A stretch of DNA of 41,634 nucleotides, from positions 1 through 41,634 of the forward strand of contig JABURR010000060.1 of the NCBI GenBank assembly GCA_014762635.1, in the 5' to 3' direction. The position numbers were made by a program, and so were the translations under genes. The notes under the pieces were generated by a model. It was not told the DNA's origin, did no database searches, and worked only from the letters and a program-made list of their open reading frames with translations. This DNA comes from Paracoccaceae bacterium (lineage in GTDB: Bacteria; Pseudomonadota; Alphaproteobacteria; Rhodobacterales; Rhodobacteraceae). Of the stretch, positions 1 through 8,704 are shown piece by piece; within the stretch, counting starts at the first letter, position 1; each line of letters opens with the position of its first letter.

Positions 1-82
1 TTGGACGCTAGGCGACAGCCCCGTTCACCTCAAGCCTCATCGCTCTGACAAAACCCTCAAGCCAGTTTCCTCTGACAGTGCC
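1..82 (-). mobile_element. End of an IS6-family element, cut by the window edge
   Basis: Read on the minus strand, 82 to 56 is identical over 27 bases to the left end of the IS6-family element at 40787-40813 (begins GGCACTGTCAGAGG). The following bases of both copies also share a block around GGCTTGAGGTGA and TAGCGTCC, which precedes the transposase start in the right-hand copy. The element therefore enters the window from the left with its transposase, on the minus strand, just outside. Its outer boundary is position 82. The element end and its identity come from comparison inside the window; the family assignment rests on the transposase at 40844-41550. Confidence 0.75.
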
Positions 83-210
83 GTGACGGGTGCTGACATC
101 TATCCGGCGTCGCCGGTCGATGGTGGCGCGCCCAAATGGGTACCGCGCCAAAGGTGAAACATATTCCTCAAAGCATGTCGAGTATCGACGATTTCAGCGG
201 CTTGCGTGGC
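83..210. other. Spacer between IS end and ABC operon
   Basis: About 128 bases between the IS6 end and the stop codon of the last ABC-transporter gene. There is no credible coding frame and no strong terminator; only a short 6-bp hairpin around 104-116 is visible. The operon may once have continued leftwards before the IS arrived. Confidence 0.4.
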
Positions 211-1179
211 TCAAACATGGTGGCAAGAGACGAACCGCCCAGGCTCGACCTCACGAAGGTCGGGTGCCTGTTGCACACACAGATCACTCGCGCGGTTACA
301 GCGGTCCCGGAATGGGCAGCCCGTCCAGCGGTGCATCCGGCTGGGTGGCTCGCTCACCTCGACCGCCCCGGTGATCCGGGTGGAAGGATCGGGGCGAGGA
401 ATCGCGGATAGCAGGAGTTCGGTGTATGGATGGCGCGGATCGAAAAACAGCTCACGAGCTGGGCCGAGTTCGACCAAATCACCCATGTAGAGCACGGCGA
501 CCCTGTCCGAGATTTTGGCAACCACGCCGAGATCGTGGCTGATGAACATGAGCGTCAGCCCAAGACGTGTCTTCAGGTCTGCCAGCAGGTTGAGAACCTG
601 TGCCTGGATGGAAACGTCCAGCGCCGACACGGGCTCATCGGCGATGACAAGCTCGGGCTCGGGCAGGATGGCGCGTGCGATGCCGACCCGTTGCCGCTGA
701 CCACCCGAGAGCTCATGCGGGTAGCTGCTGGCGAAATCGGCAGGAAGCCCCACGCGCTCCAGAGCCTCGGCCACCTTCTCGACGCGCTCCTGCCGGGTTC
801 TGAAAAGGCCATGAATGTCGCCGGTCTCTGCAACTGAGTCCCTGACCGAACGGCGCGCATTGAGCGAGGCATAGGGGTCCTGGAAGACCATGCGGATCTT
901 TGTCCTGACCGCTGAAAGTTCGCGTCGGCCAAGGCTGAGCAGGTTCTTGCCATTGAAATGGACTGTCCCGCCATCGGCGCTTGAGAGGCCCAGAAGCACT
1001 CGCGCCAACGTGGACTTGCCGCAACCGGATTCCCCGACGATACCCAACGTCTCACCCCGCCGCACAGCCAGCGAGATACCGTTGATCGCATGAACCTCGT
1101 GCAGCTTTCCGCCACGACGAACCTTGAAAACCTTCTGCAGGTCGCGGATGTCGAGGATGATATCGTCGCCGGTAGTCAC
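211..1179 (-). CDS. Peptide-type ABC importer ATPase (DppF/OppF family)
   Basis: Second ATPase of a dipeptide/oligopeptide-type ABC importer, a cytoplasmic subunit that powers uptake together with the DppD-like partner encoded just upstream. It is 322 residues. Walker A GESGCGKST lies at about 49-57, followed by the Q-loop, the signature LSGGQRQRVGIARA and Walker B LVIADEPVSALD. A C-terminal oligopeptide-binding extension contains the HPYT motif and a Cys-rich TGCPFRDRC segment typical of the DppD/DppF class (4Fe-4S-like cysteines). Its start overlaps the stop of the upstream ATPase by four bases (ATGA), so the two are translationally coupled. It is the last gene of the leftward operon that begins at 7402. 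Substrate is not readable from the ATPase; the operon suggests acylated or peptide-linked amino acids. Confidence 0.93.
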   Translation of the reverse strand: MTTGDDIILDIRDLQKVFKVRRGGKLHEVHAINGISLAVRRGETLGIVGESGCGKSTLARVLLGLSSADGGTVHFNGKNLLSLGRRELSAVRTKIRMVFQDPYASLNARRSVRDSVAETGDIHGLFRTRQERVEKVAEALERVGLPADFASSYPHELSGGQRQRVGIARAILPEPELVIADEPVSALDVSIQAQVLNLLADLKTRLGLTLMFISHDLGVVAKISDRVAVLYMGDLVELGPARELFFDPRHPYTELLLSAIPRPDPSTRITGAVEVSEPPSRMHRWTGCPFRDRCNRASDLCVQQAPDLREVEPGRFVSCHHV

Positions 1180-2132
1180 GCGAGCGCTCCCTCGGTCAGC
1201 GGGAAATGGCAGCGCGCCGCCTGTCCCTCAGCGCCGCGAACCAGCGGCAGTGTGCCAGATCGGCACACGGATTGCGCCCTCGGGCAGCGCGGCGCGAAGG
1301 GGCAGCCATCGGGTATGGCGTCTGCGCGCGGCGCCGAGCCCGGTATCGTCGCCATGTGCGGTTCGTCCGAGTCCGGGTCCGGCAGGCAGGCCATCAAGCC
1401 GGCCGTGTAGGGATGCAGAGGCGCGCGGAACAGCGGAACGACATCGGCGGTCTCAACCAGCACCCCCGCGTACATCACCGCGACACGCTCGGATAGCTGG
1501 GCGACGACGCCAAGGTCGTGGGTGATGAAAAGGACGCCGACGCCCAGCCGCTCACAGAGATCCCGGATCAATCCAAGGACCTGACGCTGCACCGTCACGT
1601 CAAGCGCCGTGGTCGGCTCGTCCGCGATCAGGATCTCTGGACGACAGGCCAGCGCGATGGCGATCATCACGCGCTGACGCATCCCGCCGGACAGTTCGTG
1701 CGGATAGGCCCTGAGCTGATGCGCTGCATCGGGGATACGCACCATGTCCAGCAGTTCGAGGGCGCGTTCGGCCGGAACGGAATCCGGATCATGCATCCGG
1801 ATCGCTTCTTCGATCTGTTCGCCGATGCGCAACACCGGGTTTAACGAGGTCATCGGCTCCTGAAAGATCATCGCCACCTTGCCGCACCCCCTGCGCACCC
1901 GCTGGTGCGGAGCAAGATGTGTGATCTCGGCCCCGTCGAGCGTGATGCGCCCCCCTGTGATCGCGATGCTGGGCGGAAGCAGGCCCATGAGTGCAAGCGA
2001 TGTCAGGCTCTTGCCGGAACCGGACTCGCCCACCAGGGCCAGGATCTCGCCCGGTTCGATCCGGAAAGACACATTCCGGACGATGGGTATGCCGCTCCGG
2101 AGAGAGACCACGAGATTTTCGACATTCAACAT
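1176..2132 (-). CDS. Peptide-type ABC importer ATPase (DppD/OppD family)
   Basis: First ATPase of the dipeptide-type importer, 318 residues. Walker A GESGSGKS lies at about 35-42, the signature is LSGGMRQRVMIAIAL and Walker B LIADEPTTALD. The C-terminal oligo_HPY region carries HPYTAGL and the cysteine cluster CPFAPRCPRAQSVC. It pairs with the DppF-like gene through an ATGA overlap and lies 7 bases after the permease gene at 2140-2991. In the Dpp/Opp family the two ATPases form a heterodimer beneath two different permeases, and all of those components are present here in the usual order, apart from the solute-binding gene being first. Confidence 0.93.
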   Translation of the reverse strand: MLNVENLVVSLRSGIPIVRNVSFRIEPGEILALVGESGSGKSLTSLALMGLLPPSIAITGGRITLDGAEITHLAPHQRVRRGCGKVAMIFQEPMTSLNPVLRIGEQIEEAIRMHDPDSVPAERALELLDMVRIPDAAHQLRAYPHELSGGMRQRVMIAIALACRPEILIADEPTTALDVTVQRQVLGLIRDLCERLGVGVLFITHDLGVVAQLSERVAVMYAGVLVETADVVPLFRAPLHPYTAGLMACLPDPDSDEPHMATIPGSAPRADAIPDGCPFAPRCPRAQSVCRSGTLPLVRGAEGQAARCHFPLTEGALA

Positions 2133-2139
2133 CCGGATC

Positions 2140-2991
2140 TCACTTTCGCATCAGTTCGCGGAACCGCGGATCCATCCGATCGCGTAGCGCATCGCCGACT
2201 AGATTCAGGGAAAACGCCGTGAGCACGATCATCAGCCCCGGCCAGAGAAGCAGCCAGGACGCGCGGGTGATATAGATACGCGACTCCGCCAGCATATTGC
2301 CCCAGGAGGGGATATCGGGCGGCGCGCCCAGCCCGAGGAAGTCCAGCGAGGCGGCCCCCAGCTGCGCGAAGGCAAAGACGAAACTCGCCTGTACCAGCAG
2401 CGGTGAGATCATGTTGGGCAGGATGTGACGCGTCACGATCCACCAGGTGCCGGCACCGGAACTGCGCGCGGCCTCCACGAAGGGCTCCGCTTTCAGTCGC
2501 AGCGCCAATCCGTAGACGATCCGGGCTGTCGTCGTCAGATAGATCAGGCCAATCGCGAGGATCGCGTTGAAGACGCCTTGCCCGAGGATGACGATCAACC
2601 CCAGTGCAAGCAACAGCGACGGGAAGGACATCAGCACGTCGACCATCCGCATGAGCACCACGCCAAGCCGGGGAAAGAGAGCAGAGAGCACGCCGATGGG
2701 CACGCCCGTGGCAAGCGCAAAAACCACAACGCCAATACCGATCAGCAGCGCCAGCCGCGCGCCGTAGACGATGCGACTGAATGTGTCGCGTCCGAAATGG
2801 TCGGTCCCCAGAAGATGGCCCACCCCAGGTGGCTGTAACCGGTTGACCGGGTCGATCTGGTCGGGCGGAAAGGGCGCGATCCATGGGGAGAGCGCCGCAA
2901 ACACCACGATCGTGAGTAGGAAAAGCACGCCGAAGGCCGTCATGGGGCGCGCCACGAAAGGACGGGCAAGGTTTATCAGGATCTGTCTCAT
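2140..2991 (-). CDS. Peptide-type ABC importer permease (DppC/OppC family)
   Basis: Inner-membrane permease of 283 residues. An N-terminal hydrophobic segment at about 18-38 is followed by the periplasmic linker with the DppC hallmark HLLGTDHFGRDTFSR, then five more membrane segments. The EAA loop that contacts the ATPases reads EAARSSGAGTWWIVTRHILPN. The start codon overlaps the stop of the DppB-like gene (ATGA). A frameshifted reading of the same bases (2126-2884) lacks any family motif and is a shadow. It forms the channel with the DppB-like partner. Confidence 0.92.
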   Translation of the reverse strand: MRQILINLARPFVARPMTAFGVLFLLTIVVFAALSPWIAPFPPDQIDPVNRLQPPGVGHLLGTDHFGRDTFSRIVYGARLALLIGIGVVVFALATGVPIGVLSALFPRLGVVLMRMVDVLMSFPSLLLALGLIVILGQGVFNAILAIGLIYLTTTARIVYGLALRLKAEPFVEAARSSGAGTWWIVTRHILPNMISPLLVQASFVFAFAQLGAASLDFLGLGAPPDIPSWGNMLAESRIYITRASWLLLWPGLMIVLTAFSLNLVGDALRDRMDPRFRELMRK

Positions 2992-3935
2992 TCGAGTTCC
3001 ACCCTTGGATCGAGCAGGCGATATGACAGGTCCACGATCAGGTTGATGACCAGGTACAGACAGACAATGACCAGAACGACGCCCTGAATGACGGGATAAT
3101 CGCGACGCAGGATCGACTGGACCACGGTGCGGCCGATCCCCGGCAGGGCAAAGACGGTTTCGGTGACCACGGCCTCGGAAATCAGCGCGGCAAAGGTAAA
3201 GCCGAAGGCCGAGACCACTGCCAGCAGAGCATTGCGAAGGATGTGACGCAGCACCACGCGATAGGGCGGGATGCCCTTGGCGCGTGCAGTGCGCACATAA
3301 TCTTCACGTGCCACGTCGAGCATCGAGGCGCGTGTCAGGCGCAGGATCAACGCTGCGTTCGGCGCCGCGAGCGCGAGACTGGGCAGGACGAGGTAGCGCA
3401 GGTTCGACAGGCCGCCTTCTTCGAAGATCGAAGGGTAGCCCGAACTGGGAAACCAGCCCAGACCGGCGGCGAAGGTCAGAATGAGGTAGAGACCGACCCA
3501 GAAGGTCGGGACGGAGGCGAGCAGCATGGCAAGGCCCGACAACCCCTGATCGACCCAAGTGCCCTGTCGCATGGCGGCGAGAACGCCCACTGGAATACCG
3601 AAGGCCACGATCCAGAACATGGTGATCAGCGCCAGCAGGATCGAGGTTTCCGCCCCCTCTGCGATCACCTGGGTCACCGGCGTCTCGAAGAAGATCGACT
3701 GGCCCAGGTCTCCCTGAAGGGCATTCCCGGCCCAGATCAGATATTGAACGACCAGGGGTTCGTTGAGTCCCATGCGTTCACGCAACTCCTCGACCTGATC
3801 GGGAGTCGCGGCATCGCCCAGCATCACATAGACCGGGTCGCCCGGGATCAGGTGGATGAACGCGAAGATGATGACGGATGCGGCGATCAGAGTCGCGATC
3901 GCCGCACCAGTTCTTCTTAGGATGTAAGGACCCAA
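2988..3935 (-). CDS. Peptide-type ABC importer permease (DppB/OppB family)
   Basis: Permease of 315 residues with the characteristic DppB N-terminus (a membrane segment at about 9-29 followed by HLIPGDPV), a periplasmic region with GLNEPLVVQY, and five further membrane helices. The EAA motif is DYVRTARAKGIPPYRVVLRH, in one continuous cytoplasmic loop. It follows the solute-binding protein gene by 10 bases and overlaps the DppC-like gene. Length and architecture are standard for the family. With DppC it builds the translocation path for the substrate delivered by the binding protein at 3946-5469. Confidence 0.93.
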   Translation of the reverse strand: MGPYILRRTGAAIATLIAASVIIFAFIHLIPGDPVYVMLGDAATPDQVEELRERMGLNEPLVVQYLIWAGNALQGDLGQSIFFETPVTQVIAEGAETSILLALITMFWIVAFGIPVGVLAAMRQGTWVDQGLSGLAMLLASVPTFWVGLYLILTFAAGLGWFPSSGYPSIFEEGGLSNLRYLVLPSLALAAPNAALILRLTRASMLDVAREDYVRTARAKGIPPYRVVLRHILRNALLAVVSAFGFTFAALISEAVVTETVFALPGIGRTVVQSILRRDYPVIQGVVLVIVCLYLVINLIVDLSYRLLDPRVELE

Positions 3936-3945
3936 TGGTACCTAC

Positions 3946-5469
3946 CTATTTCGAGGCGCCCCAGAAATACGGGAAGACCGGTGCCTTTTCCCAGGGCGTC
4001 TTCAGATCCGGCGAGGCAATGTCATAGGAAAACTGGCTGCCCACCCGGACCGTCGGAAGCTGTTCCCAGATCAGAGCCTGCATCTTTTCCCAAGCCGCCT
4101 GACGCTCTTCTAGGACCGAGGTGCCCGTCAGCTGCGCCATCAACGCCCTCTTCTCCTCTGTCTGCCACCAGCCGGGATAGCTCTCGTTCATCACCGTCAG
4201 CAGAACCGGGTCCGGAACATCCCCGTGATGGGTCATGAACATGTCCCACTGTTCCGGCTGCCCCCGCAGCTTCAGCAATGTTGCCCAGTCGACAACGACC
4301 ATCTGCACATTGATGCCTGCATCTGCCAACTGTCGGGTGAAGACACTCGCATTGTCGAAATGAGCCTTGTAGTTGGTCGAGACCAGCAGCTTGATCGGGG
4401 TTCCGTCATAGCCCGCATCTGCGGCAAGCGCCTTGGCCTTTTCCGGGTTGCCCTCGCTATAGGCTTCGGAACCGGCCGTGGTATGCCAGATGTTGCCCTC
4501 GGCAAAGAAGACACCGCTCGCATCGTAGAGTTCCTGCTCGCCGACCGAAACCTGCAGCGCCTGTTCCATGTTCAGCGCCGCCACGATGGCCTGCCGCAGT
4601 TTCGTGTTGTCGGCCAGGGGGCCGTTTTCCGAGTTCATGAACATCAGGCCAAAGATCGGCGCGGCGCTGATCTTTACCTGGACCGCCGGGTCGTCCTTGA
4701 CGAGCCCGAAGAGATCACCCGAAATGTACTCGGCATAGTCGTAGTCCCCTGCCTGCACACCGCTCAGCCGGGTCCCCACGTCCGGAACCGGGATGAAATG
4801 CAGCTTCTCGAAATTGGCGACCCGCGTACCGGCCGCTCCGTTGCTCTCGCCCGGGTTCGGCGTGTAGTCGTCAAAGCGGATCAGTTCGACATAACGGTTC
4901 GGACGCAACTCGCCAAAGCGGTAGGGGCCGGTGCCTACGTAGTTCTCGGCCGCGATTGGTTCACCCGCCGCCGCCGTCACGATGTCGGCCGGATAGATCA
5001 CCGGACCGCCATTGATATAGGCTAGGATGCTCTTCCAGGCGCCATTCACTTCCTTCAGGTGGAGCGTCACCTCAAGGTCGCCGGTAACCGCGGCATTATC
5101 CAGCCCCAAGATCTTGCCGCGCGCGCCGTGTTCGGCCCAGCGGTTCAGCGAGGCGGCCACGTCCTCGGCGGTCAGGGTGTCCCCGTCATGGAACAACACG
5201 CCGTCGCGCAGGGTGAGCACGATGGTTTTTCCGTCCTCGGAAATCTGCTCGCCCGTCACCAGGTAAGGTTGCGGTGCGTTGGTCTCGTCAAACGCGTAAA
5301 GTGTCTCGAACATGTTCTGAGAGATCGTCGATGCCAGGGTCGCGGTGCCCATCTGCAAATCGAGGCTCGGTGGTTCGCCAATGGTGGCGTAGCGCAGCGT
5401 CTGCGCAGAGACAGGTGTGGCCAGCAGCGCCAACGCTGTCATCCCGACAAGGAATTTCTTCAGTTTCAT
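3946..5469 (-). CDS. ABC solute-binding protein, family 5 (DppA/OppA-like)
   Basis: Periplasmic binding protein of 507 residues belonging to solute-binding family 5 (SBP_bac_5). A Sec signal peptide spans about 1-22, with positively charged MKLKK, a hydrophobic core and a cleavage site after VSA. The mature protein begins with TLRYATIGEPPSLD, typical of the family, and contains the VLTLRDGVLFHDG block that marks domain I. It delivers substrate to the DppBC/DppDF complex encoded immediately downstream. Family 5 proteins bind di- and oligopeptides, but also nickel, sugars and opines, so specificity is open. The surrounding deacetylase and D-amino-acid enzymes make an N-acyl amino acid, a peptide or a cell-wall fragment plausible. 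Confidence 0.93.
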   Translation of the reverse strand: MKLKKFLVGMTALALLATPVSAQTLRYATIGEPPSLDLQMGTATLASTISQNMFETLYAFDETNAPQPYLVTGEQISEDGKTIVLTLRDGVLFHDGDTLTAEDVAASLNRWAEHGARGKILGLDNAAVTGDLEVTLHLKEVNGAWKSILAYINGGPVIYPADIVTAAAGEPIAAENYVGTGPYRFGELRPNRYVELIRFDDYTPNPGESNGAAGTRVANFEKLHFIPVPDVGTRLSGVQAGDYDYAEYISGDLFGLVKDDPAVQVKISAAPIFGLMFMNSENGPLADNTKLRQAIVAALNMEQALQVSVGEQELYDASGVFFAEGNIWHTTAGSEAYSEGNPEKAKALAADAGYDGTPIKLLVSTNYKAHFDNASVFTRQLADAGINVQMVVVDWATLLKLRGQPEQWDMFMTHHGDVPDPVLLTVMNESYPGWWQTEEKRALMAQLTGTSVLEERQAAWEKMQALIWEQLPTVRVGSQFSYDIASPDLKTPWEKAPVFPYFWGASK

Positions 5470-5498
5470 GGTTCTTCCTCCCTTTTTGATTTCAGGCC

Positions 5499-6275
5499 TC
5501 AGCGGCAGGTCTGGCCGCCGTCGATGATCAGGGTCGCGCCGGTCATGAATCGCGCGGCGTCCGATGCCAAGTAGACCGCCAGCGCCCCGATTTCGCGGGG
5601 ATCACCCATGCGTCCCATTGGTATATCCGCCACGATACGGTCGATGACTTCCGGGTGCGTCGCCTTCCATTTCCGGTTTGGTTCGGTCTCGAAGATGCCG
5701 GGACAGATGGCGTTTGCCGTAATCCCATGCTGCGCCCAATCGACCGCCAGCGTTCGTGTGAACTGGATGACCGCGCTCTTGGCTGCCTCGTAGTGCCGCC
5801 CACCGATCCCGCGTCCGGGAACGAGCCCGTTTATCGAGGCCACGTTGATGATCCGACCCCCGCGCCCTGCTTCGATCATGGCCGCCCCAAAGGCTCGGGA
5901 ACAAACGAAGGTTGCGGTCAAGTTCAGGTCCAGCAGTTGCCGCCAGGTCGCCAAGTCCAGTTCCTCGGTCGGCACGTTTACACGCCGCCCCCCAACGTTA
6001 TTGATGGCGATGTCGAGGCTGCCGACATCATCCAGCACGCGGACACAGAGCGCTTCCACCGCATCGGGGTCCCCGAAATCCGCCTCGTAGGTCCAGACCT
6101 CGCGGCCGAACCCACGGATGTCCTGGGCCGTCATATTCAGCGCCTCCGAGCCGCGGGCGACCAGCACGATATCGGCGCCGCCCTCGGCCAGCGCCAGGGC
6201 CATCTCGCGCCCAAGCCCCCGACTGCCGCCGCTTACGAAAGCGCGTTTGCCAGCGAGATCGAAACAGTAACTCAT
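5499..6275 (-). CDS. Short-chain dehydrogenase/reductase (SDR)
   Basis: NAD(P)-dependent oxidoreductase of the classical SDR type, 258 residues from the ATG at 6275. This start is chosen because it overlaps the amidohydrolase stop (ATGA) and has GGAG upstream; a GTG 12 bases further up is possible. The cofactor motif SGGSRGLG is at about 15-22, and Arg19 with Arg41 suggests NADP preference. INNVGG is at about 91-96 and the active-site set is Asn118, Ser147, Tyr162, Lys166 (YEAAK). The C-terminus MTGATLIIDGGQTCR is standard for the family. Its position between a deacetylase and an importer suggests it oxidises or reduces a hydroxy or keto group on the imported substrate or on a breakdown product. 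The substrate cannot be assigned. Confidence 0.92.
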   Translation of the reverse strand: MSYCFDLAGKRAFVSGGSRGLGREMALALAEGGADIVLVARGSEALNMTAQDIRGFGREVWTYEADFGDPDAVEALCVRVLDDVGSLDIAINNVGGRRVNVPTEELDLATWRQLLDLNLTATFVCSRAFGAAMIEAGRGGRIINVASINGLVPGRGIGGRHYEAAKSAVIQFTRTLAVDWAQHGITANAICPGIFETEPNRKWKATHPEVIDRIVADIPMGRMGDPREIGALAVYLASDAARFMTGATLIIDGGQTCR

Positions 6276-7402
6276 GCCGCTCTCCACTCCCCGCCAACAG
6301 CAATGCCAACCGAGGTCAGACGCCGGTCGAACGGAACCGTCTCACCCAAAACGTCTTCCAACTCGACGGCACCTTCCACCTCGCGGAAGACGCTCACGTC
6401 CCCCAAGGCGCCTTTGCGGAGATGGCCCAGGTCGGGCAGACCCAGCGCGCGAGCGGGGGCGGCGCTTGCCGCCTCCACCACCTCGGGCAGCGTCCAGCCG
6501 AGCGCCATGAACTTGGTCATGACATGCAGATTGTCGTAGGCTGGCCCATCGATGTTCAGAATATGCACGTCTGACGAGATGACGTTCGGCCGGAAGCCCT
6601 GCCCCAGCGCGGCGCGCGCCGATTTCCAACTGAACGAACCCTTGCCATGTGCGATGTCAAAGACCACCCCGCGTTCGCGGGCTTCGAGGATCTCGGGTCG
6701 GACATGCCCCTTTCCGTCCACCGGCGCATTCGGATAGGGCCGGAAGCAGTGAGTCAGCACGTCACCAGGACGCAGGCGCGAAACGACTTCGCCATAACTG
6801 GGTGGCGGCTCGTCGATATGGACCATAAGCGGCAGCCCGAGCTCGTCGGCAGCATCCAACGCCACATCGAGCGGGGCGATACCCGACGGCCCGCTGGCGT
6901 GGGCCCCGACACGGACCTTAATGCCGACCACAGTGTCGGCGTGTTCCCTTGCCACTGCGGCGGCCTCGCGCGCCGCCATGAGACGCATGTCGTGGCTTTC
7001 CCCCACCATGATGCGGTCGGAAAAGGCGTAGATCCCGGCAAAGCTGATATGCAAATAAGCCAGAATGCGGGTAAATGCTGGCGCGATGACATATTCGGCA
7101 AAGCCGCGGTAGTTACCCGGCCCAGCGCTACCCGCATCGACCAGCATCGTGGTTGCCGAGCGTAGCGCGTAAGCGTCGGGCGCGACCCCCAGAGAAGTGC
7201 CTCCCCAGTAGACATGGGTGTGCAAGTCAATCAGCCCCGGGGTCACGATCGCGCCTGATGCATCGACCACCTTGGCGCCGACTGGCGCCCCGACGTCCAG
7301 ACCGGCAATCCGGCCACCTTCGATCACAACATCCGCCACGCGGTCGATGCCGCTGGCCGGGTCGATAACGCGCCCGTTGCGGATGACGAGGTCACCGGCC
7401 AT
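6272..7402 (-). CDS. Amidohydrolase/deacetylase, EF0837/Atu3266-type
   Basis: Metal-dependent hydrolase of the amidohydrolase superfamily, 376 residues. Metal-site residues are visible in order: His61 and His63 (DLHTHVYWGG), Lys162 (GIKVR, the likely carboxylated bridging lysine), His195 (MVHIDEPPP), His218 (LTHCFRP) and Asp278 (SSDVH). The HTHVYWGGTSLGV and DAGSAG blocks place it in the EF0837/Atu3266/Oant2987 group, whose characterised members deacetylate N-acetyl-D-amino acids and acetyl-(R)-mandelate. It is the first gene of the leftward operon, with a Shine-Dalgarno AGGGG before the ATG. A paralogue is encoded at 10134-11270. Deacylation of an imported N-acyl compound is the likely job; the exact substrate is inference. 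Confidence 0.88.
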   Translation of the reverse strand: MAGDLVIRNGRVIDPASGIDRVADVVIEGGRIAGLDVGAPVGAKVVDASGAIVTPGLIDLHTHVYWGGTSLGVAPDAYALRSATTMLVDAGSAGPGNYRGFAEYVIAPAFTRILAYLHISFAGIYAFSDRIMVGESHDMRLMAAREAAAVAREHADTVVGIKVRVGAHASGPSGIAPLDVALDAADELGLPLMVHIDEPPPSYGEVVSRLRPGDVLTHCFRPYPNAPVDGKGHVRPEILEARERGVVFDIAHGKGSFSWKSARAALGQGFRPNVISSDVHILNIDGPAYDNLHVMTKFMALGWTLPEVVEAASAAPARALGLPDLGHLRKGALGDVSVFREVEGAVELEDVLGETVPFDRRLTSVGIAVGGEWRAA

Positions 7403-7547
7403 GGGCGCCCCTATGTTGCAAACGGGTTGGGCGCACGGTCAACGATGGCCTTGTCTTCAATTGCGTCCCGTCCGACGCCTGCAGACCGATCTCGAACAAC
7501 ACCTCGCCAAGCTCCCTGTCGTCTGCGCGGAAGGGAATCTTCCGCAT
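7392..7547 (-). CDS. Possible 51-residue small ORF, unrecognised
   Basis: A 52-codon frame starting MRKIPFRADD and ending just inside the amidohydrolase start, overlapping it by 11 bases. The first 27 codons show strong GC bias at third positions and read like protein (RELGEVLFEIGLQ); the rest is less convincing. GGAG abuts the ATG with almost no spacing, so initiation is weak; a GTG six bases upstream is an alternative. It could be a coupled leader, a gene remnant or chance. No function is recognised. Confidence 0.25.
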   Translation of the reverse strand: MRKIPFRADDRELGEVLFEIGLQASDGTQLKTRPSLTVRPTRLQHRGAHGR

Positions 7548-7711
7548 CTCCACTGTGAAAATTACTTACAAACCTGTCAAGAGATACAAATACTATTATA
7601 AAAATCGTTATTTACCATATACTTACTTCAATCAAGAATCCTGTGATTATGCTACTTACTTGACCTGGTGCACGCTTCCAGCGAGCATAGAGTGAGCTTC
7701 AGGAGGCCTGC
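7403..7711. promoter_or_regulatory. Divergent promoter region with TACTTAC repeats
   Basis: The 309 bases between the leftward deacetylase/importer operon and the rightward RpiR regulator. The half next to the regulator is AT-rich (about 7556-7660) and contains three direct copies of TACTTAC at 7563-7569, 7620-7626 and 7653-7659. These are candidate operator half-sites for the RpiR protein, which commonly controls neighbouring genes. AGGAGG five bases before the ATG at 7712 is a strong ribosome-binding site for the regulator. No -35/-10 pair is convincing. The other half holds the doubtful small ORF at 7392-7547. Confidence 0.5.
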
Positions 7712-8659
7712 ATGAGCCCCAAACCGACCGTTCAAACCGCAGCGCCCGCGCCTCGAAAGCTCCCGGCGCAATCTGATCCGATTGTTGACGTCCTAGGGCG
7801 AATAAAGGACCATCTCGGCACGCTCAGTCCGGCCGAAAGGAAAGTCGGGGCCACCGTGCTTGCGGACGTTCCCCGCGCTGCCGAGGAAAGCATCGGAGAG
7901 ATCGCGCGCCGGGCCGAGGTGAGCGAACCCACCGTCACGCGCTTCTGCCGCGCCATCGGCTGCAAGGGGGTAAGAGAGTTAAAGCTCAAGCTGGCACAAA
8001 GCCTCGTCGTCGGAGATATCTACCTCGCCGCCGAGGGGGAACCGGGGCCTGCCGACGCGAAGCTGCCGAAGTACTGGAACCCTGTCCTTGCTGACGCGCA
8101 TAGCGCACTGCGCGAGGTGGAGCGCCAGATATCCCCCGAGATGATCCAGGCAGCGGCGCAGTCGGTGGCAAACGCACGCCAGGTGGTCACTTTCGGGCTG
8201 GGCGGCAGCGCTGCAATCCTGGCCGAGGAAGCACGCTTCCGACTGTTTCGCTACGGCGTGAATGTCTCCTGCTGCCCAGAGGCCTATTTCATGCGTATGA
8301 AGGCGGCCACGCTCGCACCGAACGACGTGGTCTTGGCGATCTCCGGCTCAGGCAAGACCGTGGAACTGATCGAGGCCGTCGGGCTGGCTCGCGATTACGG
8401 GGCAACGACGATTGCCGTAGCCCCCCGCGCATCGCCGCTTGCCGAAGCCGTCGATTATCCGCTTGCCATCTCGGTGGCGGAAACCCGCGACACACTGACA
8501 CCGACCGCCGTCCGCTACGCCTATCTGGCGGTGATCGACCTCATCTCCGCCGCGACCGGTTATTCACTTGGCCCCAGCGCCCGTGAAAGCCTGCGGCGTA
8601 TCAAATACGCGGCGCTCAGACATCGGGCCGGCGACGTGCTGGAACCGTTGGGGGACTGA
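7712..8659 (+). CDS. RpiR/MurR-family transcriptional regulator
   Basis: Transcription factor of 315 residues. It has an N-terminal helix-turn-helix domain of the RpiR type (about 25-100, recognition helix around EVSEPTVTRFCRAIGC at 69-84) and a C-terminal SIS sugar-isomerase-like domain (about 140-290) with the loops FGLGGSA (161-167) and AISGSGKT (209-216). SIS domains bind phosphosugars or related metabolites; MurR responds to MurNAc-6-phosphate. The N-terminal tail of about 20 residues is Pro/Ala-rich. It is divergent from the deacetylase/importer operon and precedes the SelA-like enzyme, so it probably controls both. A SIS-domain sensor in a D-amino-acid context leaves open that the inducer is a wall-derived or sugar-linked compound. 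Confidence 0.93.
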   Translation: MSPKPTVQTAAPAPRKLPAQSDPIVDVLGRIKDHLGTLSPAERKVGATVLADVPRAAEESIGEIARRAEVSEPTVTRFCRAIGCKGVRELKLKLAQSLVVGDIYLAAEGEPGPADAKLPKYWNPVLADAHSALREVERQISPEMIQAAAQSVANARQVVTFGLGGSAAILAEEARFRLFRYGVNVSCCPEAYFMRMKAATLAPNDVVLAISGSGKTVELIEAVGLARDYGATTIAVAPRASPLAEAVDYPLAISVAETRDTLTPTAVRYAYLAVIDLISAATGYSLGPSARESLRRIKYAALRHRAGDVLEPLGD

Positions 8660-8704
8660 GCGCTCCGGCCGTCGCCCATAAGGCCCGAGAAAGGAGCCTG
8701 CCGA

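Noticed and set aside
4225-5025. A 266-codon plus-strand frame opposite the solute-binding protein gene
   Set aside because: It is antisense to a gene with a clear signal peptide and family blocks; no independent evidence for coding.
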